Shown: positions 62,557-64,000 of the stretch, in pieces | Numbering within the stretch: position 1 is the first letter of the stretch | Layout of the letters: the number at the start of each line of letters is the position of its first letter | Origin: Himantopus leucocephalus | Taxonomy: Eukaryota > Chordata > Aves > Charadriiformes > Recurvirostridae | Direction of reading: 5' to 3' | DNA length: 64,000 nucleotides | NCBI GenBank assembly: GCA_003993805.1 | Contig: RSEF01000001.1 | Location: forward strand, 64,856,093 to 64,920,092 | The notes under the pieces: generated by a model | What the model was told of the DNA's origin: nothing | The model's input: the letters and a program-made list of their open reading frames with translations, nothing else | Databases searched by the model: none | Made by a program: the position numbers and the translations under genes

Positions 62557-64000
62557 GTAAGTGATGATCCAGCTCTCCTGCATGCCAACGTTGCAAAGTG
62601 GATATGTGGTACTAATAAAGCACCAAACTCAGCTTCCAGTCTGTTTCATAGGAATTCGTCTCTTTAGGTTAAAACCACCACTTGAACAATCTTAGGAATC
62701 CAGTTGGGAATTCTTGGGGAAAAAAACTGCCAGCACTGCTCCTTTATCAGCCTCTAGTAATCCTCACCCTGAGTGGGACATTTCACCTGTCCCAGACACT
62801 AATGTGTCACAAACATCTAACAGTACAGTAACACTTGGATTTCTTGTAGGGCAGAGTAGATGAATAGTAATAGATTAATTATATCAGATCAATAGTAGCA
62901 CATCTCTGACACGACCAAAACATGGTAAAACTACCTTAAAAGAAACATTAACATTTGCTGGTTTAGAAGGTATCAGAACTATGCTGTTTTTAGCATCTTT
63001 TATTAGATGCACACTTGTGGTGTCCAGGTGCCACAGCCTAAGAGTAAGATTATCTGTTCCTGGCAGAAGTGCAACCTGCACTTACCCTCTCTTGTCTACT
63101 CTCCCTACTTTTTCTGTGCTTTATTGTGAGGAAATTAGCTGAAAAGGAAGGCAAGAAAGGTAGAGAGATGATTTCTTCAACAGCTAGGTCTAGGAAGAAA
63201 GGGAATGTAGAATGACAAAGACCTGGGAAAGAGGCAGAAGGAAAGGGGAAAGCATGTAGAGTTTTTCAGCTGTTTCAGAAGGAAATACAAGGTTCTCATA
63301 AAAGTGTTGGTTCATTGAACCTGAAAGACTGCACCTTGGAAACAACTTGGGCTGAGTCAGCTCCTGGGAAGAACAGGACAGTGTTTTGGTATTTTGCACT
63401 GGGAACCCCCTTCACACGTTCTTTAAATTTTGTCAAGTTCACCTAAAAATCTCAGAAAACCTTAAAAAGTATTACCATTGGCTTGACTCAGCGCCAAATC
63501 AAAGCTTGCAATAGTTCCCCAGATCTGTTTTGTGACCAGCTCTAAGCCAGCAGGAACTGCAGGAGCAGGAGAGCCAGAGGAGCAGAGCCGGCCATCGTAG
63601 TACCTGCAGGAAGAAGTCAGATGCTGATACCATTTTGGAGTCCACGTCTGGGTCTTCCAAGCCGTTTTGTCCCAAAGCGCTGTCTCTGATCACTGATGCT
63701 CCCAGGATGGAATTCCCTGCATGGTTCTAGGTCCAAAGTAGGGAACTACAAGCTATAGGGATGTGATAAGGAGATGGGACTTTCCAATATGCCCCCATGG
63801 AAAACTTTTAGATAAGTTTTTAGGAATTCCCCTTACTCATTGCACACATTTAGCTTGGGGTGAGACAGAATGTTTATAGCAAGCGGTAACTACCTTCCTC
63901 ATTACCTAATTAAGTCTTTTGTTGCTGTTTTTTCCTTGGAATAAATATCCTATTGGTCTTCAGTGTACCAATTGGTAGTTCAAATCCAGCTGAGGTCTGT
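62557..64000 (+). other. SYN3: SYN3 intron 4, 5' part
   Basis: The intron starts with GTAAGTG and runs off the right edge. The 1,444 bases here show no exon, repeat or RNA gene that I recognise. The next coding exon, expected to begin at the Phe following PWV, was not found, so this intron exceeds 1.4 kb. In mammals TIMP3 is nested antisense in a later SYN3 intron, so it is not expected here. Confidence 0.8.

Overview
This window is vertebrate nuclear DNA, most likely from a bird. Long non-coding stretches carry a few short GT-AG coding exons. The recognisable interspersed repeats are all CR1 non-LTR retrotransposon fragments, including a copy of the CR1-Y style, plus a few possible ancient MIR-like scraps. 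No Alu, L1 or other mammalian-type repeats are seen. Overall repeat density is low. There are no bacterial operons, phage genes or CRISPR arrays.

The only gene I can support is the 5' coding part of synapsin III (SYN3), on the + strand. Four coding exons lie at 22753-23069, 36428-36485, 48880-48971 and 62400-62556. Their splice phases join cleanly into one open frame of 208 residues: domain A with the Ser9 phosphorylation motif, linker domain B, and the N-terminal part of ATP-grasp domain C. Family members are roughly 580 residues, so about two thirds of the protein lies beyond the right edge. The introns are 13,358, 12,394 and 13,428 bp, and a fourth runs off the window. A 3' splice-site-like sequence just upstream of the start codon suggests that the first coding exon is preceded by at least one non-coding exon. 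The 22.6 kb to its left is therefore either a 5'UTR intron or intergenic DNA.

Layout: 1-22636 has no recognisable coding exon, but holds a CpG-dense patch with a CRE-like site (4195-4506) and possible MIR relics. Intron 1 (23070-36427) contains a perfect 21-bp inverted repeat (24748-24837), a CR1-Y fragment and a small CpG/palindrome cluster near 29.9-30.0 kb. Intron 2 (36486-48879) contains five CR1 fragments, three of them packed into 44.0-45.7 kb, and a degenerate hexamer array with telomere-like TTTAGG units. Intron 3 (48972-62399) contains a short CR1 3' end, an AAT-type microsatellite and the longest CR1 copy (about 870 bp). Intron 4 begins at 62557.

The points most worth a second look are the 24.75-24.84 kb hairpin, the CpG/CRE patch at 4.2-4.5 kb as a possible promoter, the tandem splice donors at the end of the third coding exon, and a Pro-to-His change in a conserved synapsin motif in the fourth. 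I found no new multi-gene system. Nearly all other open frames here look like chance.
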